Shown here: one piece after another, positions 62,024 through 64,000 of the stretch
Layout of the letters: every line of letters starts with the position of its first letter
How positions within the stretch are numbered: position 1 is the first letter of the stretch
DNA from: Tubulanus polymorphus
Taxonomy: Eukaryota > Nemertea > Palaeonemertea > Tubulaniformes > Tubulanidae
DNA length: 64,000 nucleotides
Reading direction: 5' to 3'
NCBI RefSeq assembly: GCF_964204645.1
Contig: NC_134029.1
Span: 10,220,850-10,284,849 of the forward strand
Position numbers and translations under genes: made by a program
Notes under the pieces: model-generated
What the model was told of the DNA's origin: nothing
What the model saw: only the letters and a program-made list of their open reading frames with translations
Database searches by the model: none

Positions 62024-62057
62024 ATGTATAATTGCGACTGTTATCGCAATTATACAT
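62024..62057. repeat. 14-bp stem hairpin
   Basis: ATGTATAATTGCGA and its complement flank CTGTTA. A second, similar hairpin (CATAATAATTAGA, 13-bp stem, TCAA loop) lies at 63124-63153. Confidence 0.85.
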
Positions 62058-64000
62058 ATTTAATTGATTATTTTATTGATCAAGCTAAACACAATCATGA
62101 TAGAATAACCAAACAATTATACCTATCATAAAAATGTTAGTATAATTATGACGAAATGAAAATAATTAGATATAGTTATTGTAAAATAATTTAACAATAA
62201 TTAAATGTGATTGGTATTCAATCTAGTTATGATTAGGTGATTAAATTAATTAATCAACAAAATAGTGATCAATAAAGAATTTGAATGTAGTTAATAAACC
62301 AATAAGAATAAATGTATAATTCATGTTTATTAAGAACAATATAAAATGACATTCATGTGGCAGATAACACATGATGATAGGTGTATACCCAACCAAAACT
62401 ATTGCTCATGAAATGCAAACCTCTCTATCAATCTTCCGTAGCACAGGTGATTCGGCGTAGGTTTTGGTTACTGTGTCAGTGGACTCGAATGCCACGCGTC
62501 TTTGTCGATTTCAGAGAAGCGGAAAACGCTTTTTGTCCAAAAAGCGCCACCAAGGCATTTTTTCATGTCAATCGACCAGATTTAAAGGAATGATCTTTTT
62601 TCGAAATACTCATTCGGCTGACTGAACTCACTGTACTATTGACATCATAGCTTTGATCGGGTGATCTGGATTAGCCGAGCCCACATTGATGGCCCAGTCA
62701 TACTTATCCAGTCGCTCAAACAAGGACAATTTATAACAATTTACATAGCTTCTCGTGTACGATTATAATCCTGTCATGGCATACCATTATCTCGTATTGG
62801 TAAAGACAGATACTAGATGGAAGAACTGACAATTACCAAATGTTATGACACCATAACAAATGTGCGATATTAATGTGAATGCGAGAAAGGCATGGCATTC
62901 ATATCCTAAAGATTATTGCACTTATCGCAATGCTTATCTTTTCTTAGAATTCTGCGCTGAAGCCGATATCGATGGGTTAACTAGATAACTACATCTAAAG
63001 AAACCTAAGGCTAACACGGAAGCTTGTTGAGAGAATTGTCCAGGCAGCATTCTTGGTTCGAGGTTGACTGATAAGTCAGTCACAAATTAACACGTCAATG
63101 GACCTAACATTTGTACAATACTTCATAATAATTAGATCAATCTAATTATTATGTCGAAAACCCTAATTCTGTTGATTATTACTATTATTATATATTTTCC
63201 GCCGATTTCGTCAAATAAAATTCATCTTCATTCAGATTCGGCAACTGACAGCTTCGAAACGAAATGTATAAATTGATACTGTAATAACGGTCTCTCTGAA
63301 CCAACAGATTGTCTGAATGTACTTTCCATCCTATTTGAAACTTAAAATTACTTATTAGGTTACTGTAAATAAAGAATTGAATTGTTAGACAACAAGCACC
63401 GGCGAAATAACAGTTTGTGACGTCATTTAGTAAGTAAATAAAGGAGGGCTCCGAGAATTTCCAAATCACGGGGGACTATACTGAGGTTAGACCATTCAAC
63501 CAAAAAGAGGATTGCTCCGATAATATCCAAATCATCTCATTTTATTTTTTCCATCGAATACCCGGTAATTAATTTTTCCTTTCGATCACATGCATCCAGA
63601 AAACTCGTTATCGCTGCTTTGCAGCTATATTTTCTAACTATTATCACTATTTTTATTATCTCTATTCAATTCTCTGTACTTGCACGTCTGTGCACTCTAA
63701 GCACCGAGGTGCAGCGTCCCGTACAACCCATGGCTCCCACTGTTACCTTCATTTAATTTCACTACATTTTTCTTTGCCGTCGACATTCATGTAAATATCA
63801 GTAAAATTAAATATAATTTATCATTATTATTTTACTATACAAGTAGAGCACATTTAGTTTATTGTGTAATCTCGTGAAAGGGTCGACGGACACCACTTCG
63901 CCCTACATTTTGAATTCAAAATGTAATCTTAAACAAGCGTCCACGATATGCAGACGTACACCGTGAGCCAGAGACCCGCAATAATTAGCAAATCGGGTAT

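Larger units (their letters stand above)
59498..64000. other. Region upstream of the first located Trk exon
   Basis: Expected to hold the intron before LRR1 and possibly the first Trk exon(s). I searched the minus strand for an LRR N-cap Cys pattern after a signal peptide and did not find one. Apart from the repeats listed separately, no gene was recognised. Confidence 0.5.

Noticed and set aside
63188-63469. 93-codon minus-strand frame considered as the Trk first exon
   Set aside because: No signal peptide followed by an LRR N-cap cysteine pattern, and no suitable donor.

Overview
The window looks like a stretch of a repeat-rich animal genome, most likely a marine invertebrate and plausibly a lophotrochozoan; the species cannot be named from the sequence. 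The evidence is two intron-rich metazoan genes split by GT-AG introns (an alpha-L-iduronidase and a Trk-type receptor tyrosine kinase), AT-rich intergenic DNA, and a mixture of Ty3/gypsy, CR1-like, Tx1-like, Penelope-like, PIF/Harbinger-like and miniature inverted-repeat elements typical of such genomes.

Layout. Bases 1-3666 are the 3' part of a Ty3/gypsy retrotransposon: the end of pol with an integrase, then a separate ORF that reads as an SGNH/GDSL hydrolase-like protein, then a probable polypurine tract and 3' LTR. Bases 4386-7135 hold decayed mobile-element genes: a LINE tail, the C-terminal end of a Harbinger-type (DDE_Tnp_4) transposase on +, and a spliced YqaJ-nuclease/PHD-finger gene on -, the last two each carrying a nonsense codon. 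Bases 8416-14900 (-) are a 14-exon alpha-L-iduronidase (IDUA) gene; thirteen of its exons join with consistent phase and the final junction is uncertain. Bases 15621-24358 are a CR1-like LINE interrupted by a 6.3-kb insertion carrying a Tx1-like LINE; a 9-bp duplication flanks the insertion and the CR1 reading frame resumes exactly in phase. Bases 25101-29280 carry a Penelope-like fragment with a hammerhead-like motif, a Harbinger MITE, a pogo/Tigger-like MITE and other inverted repeats.

From 30019 to at least 59497 (-) one gene dominates: a Trk (neurotrophin-receptor family) kinase. I could join 13 exons with matching phases: three leucine-rich-repeat exons of 75, 72 and 69 bp, a C-terminal LRR cap, two Ig domains, a membrane segment with an NPxY motif, and a complete kinase domain ending in a YLD motif. 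The first exon(s), with signal peptide and LRR N-cap, were not found and are probably beyond 64000. Its introns are full of LINE, Penelope and MITE copies and microsatellites.

The two host genes have no evident functional link: IDUA acts in lysosomal glycosaminoglycan breakdown and Trk is a cell-surface signalling receptor. No prokaryotic genes, CRISPR arrays, rRNA or convincing tRNA genes were seen.
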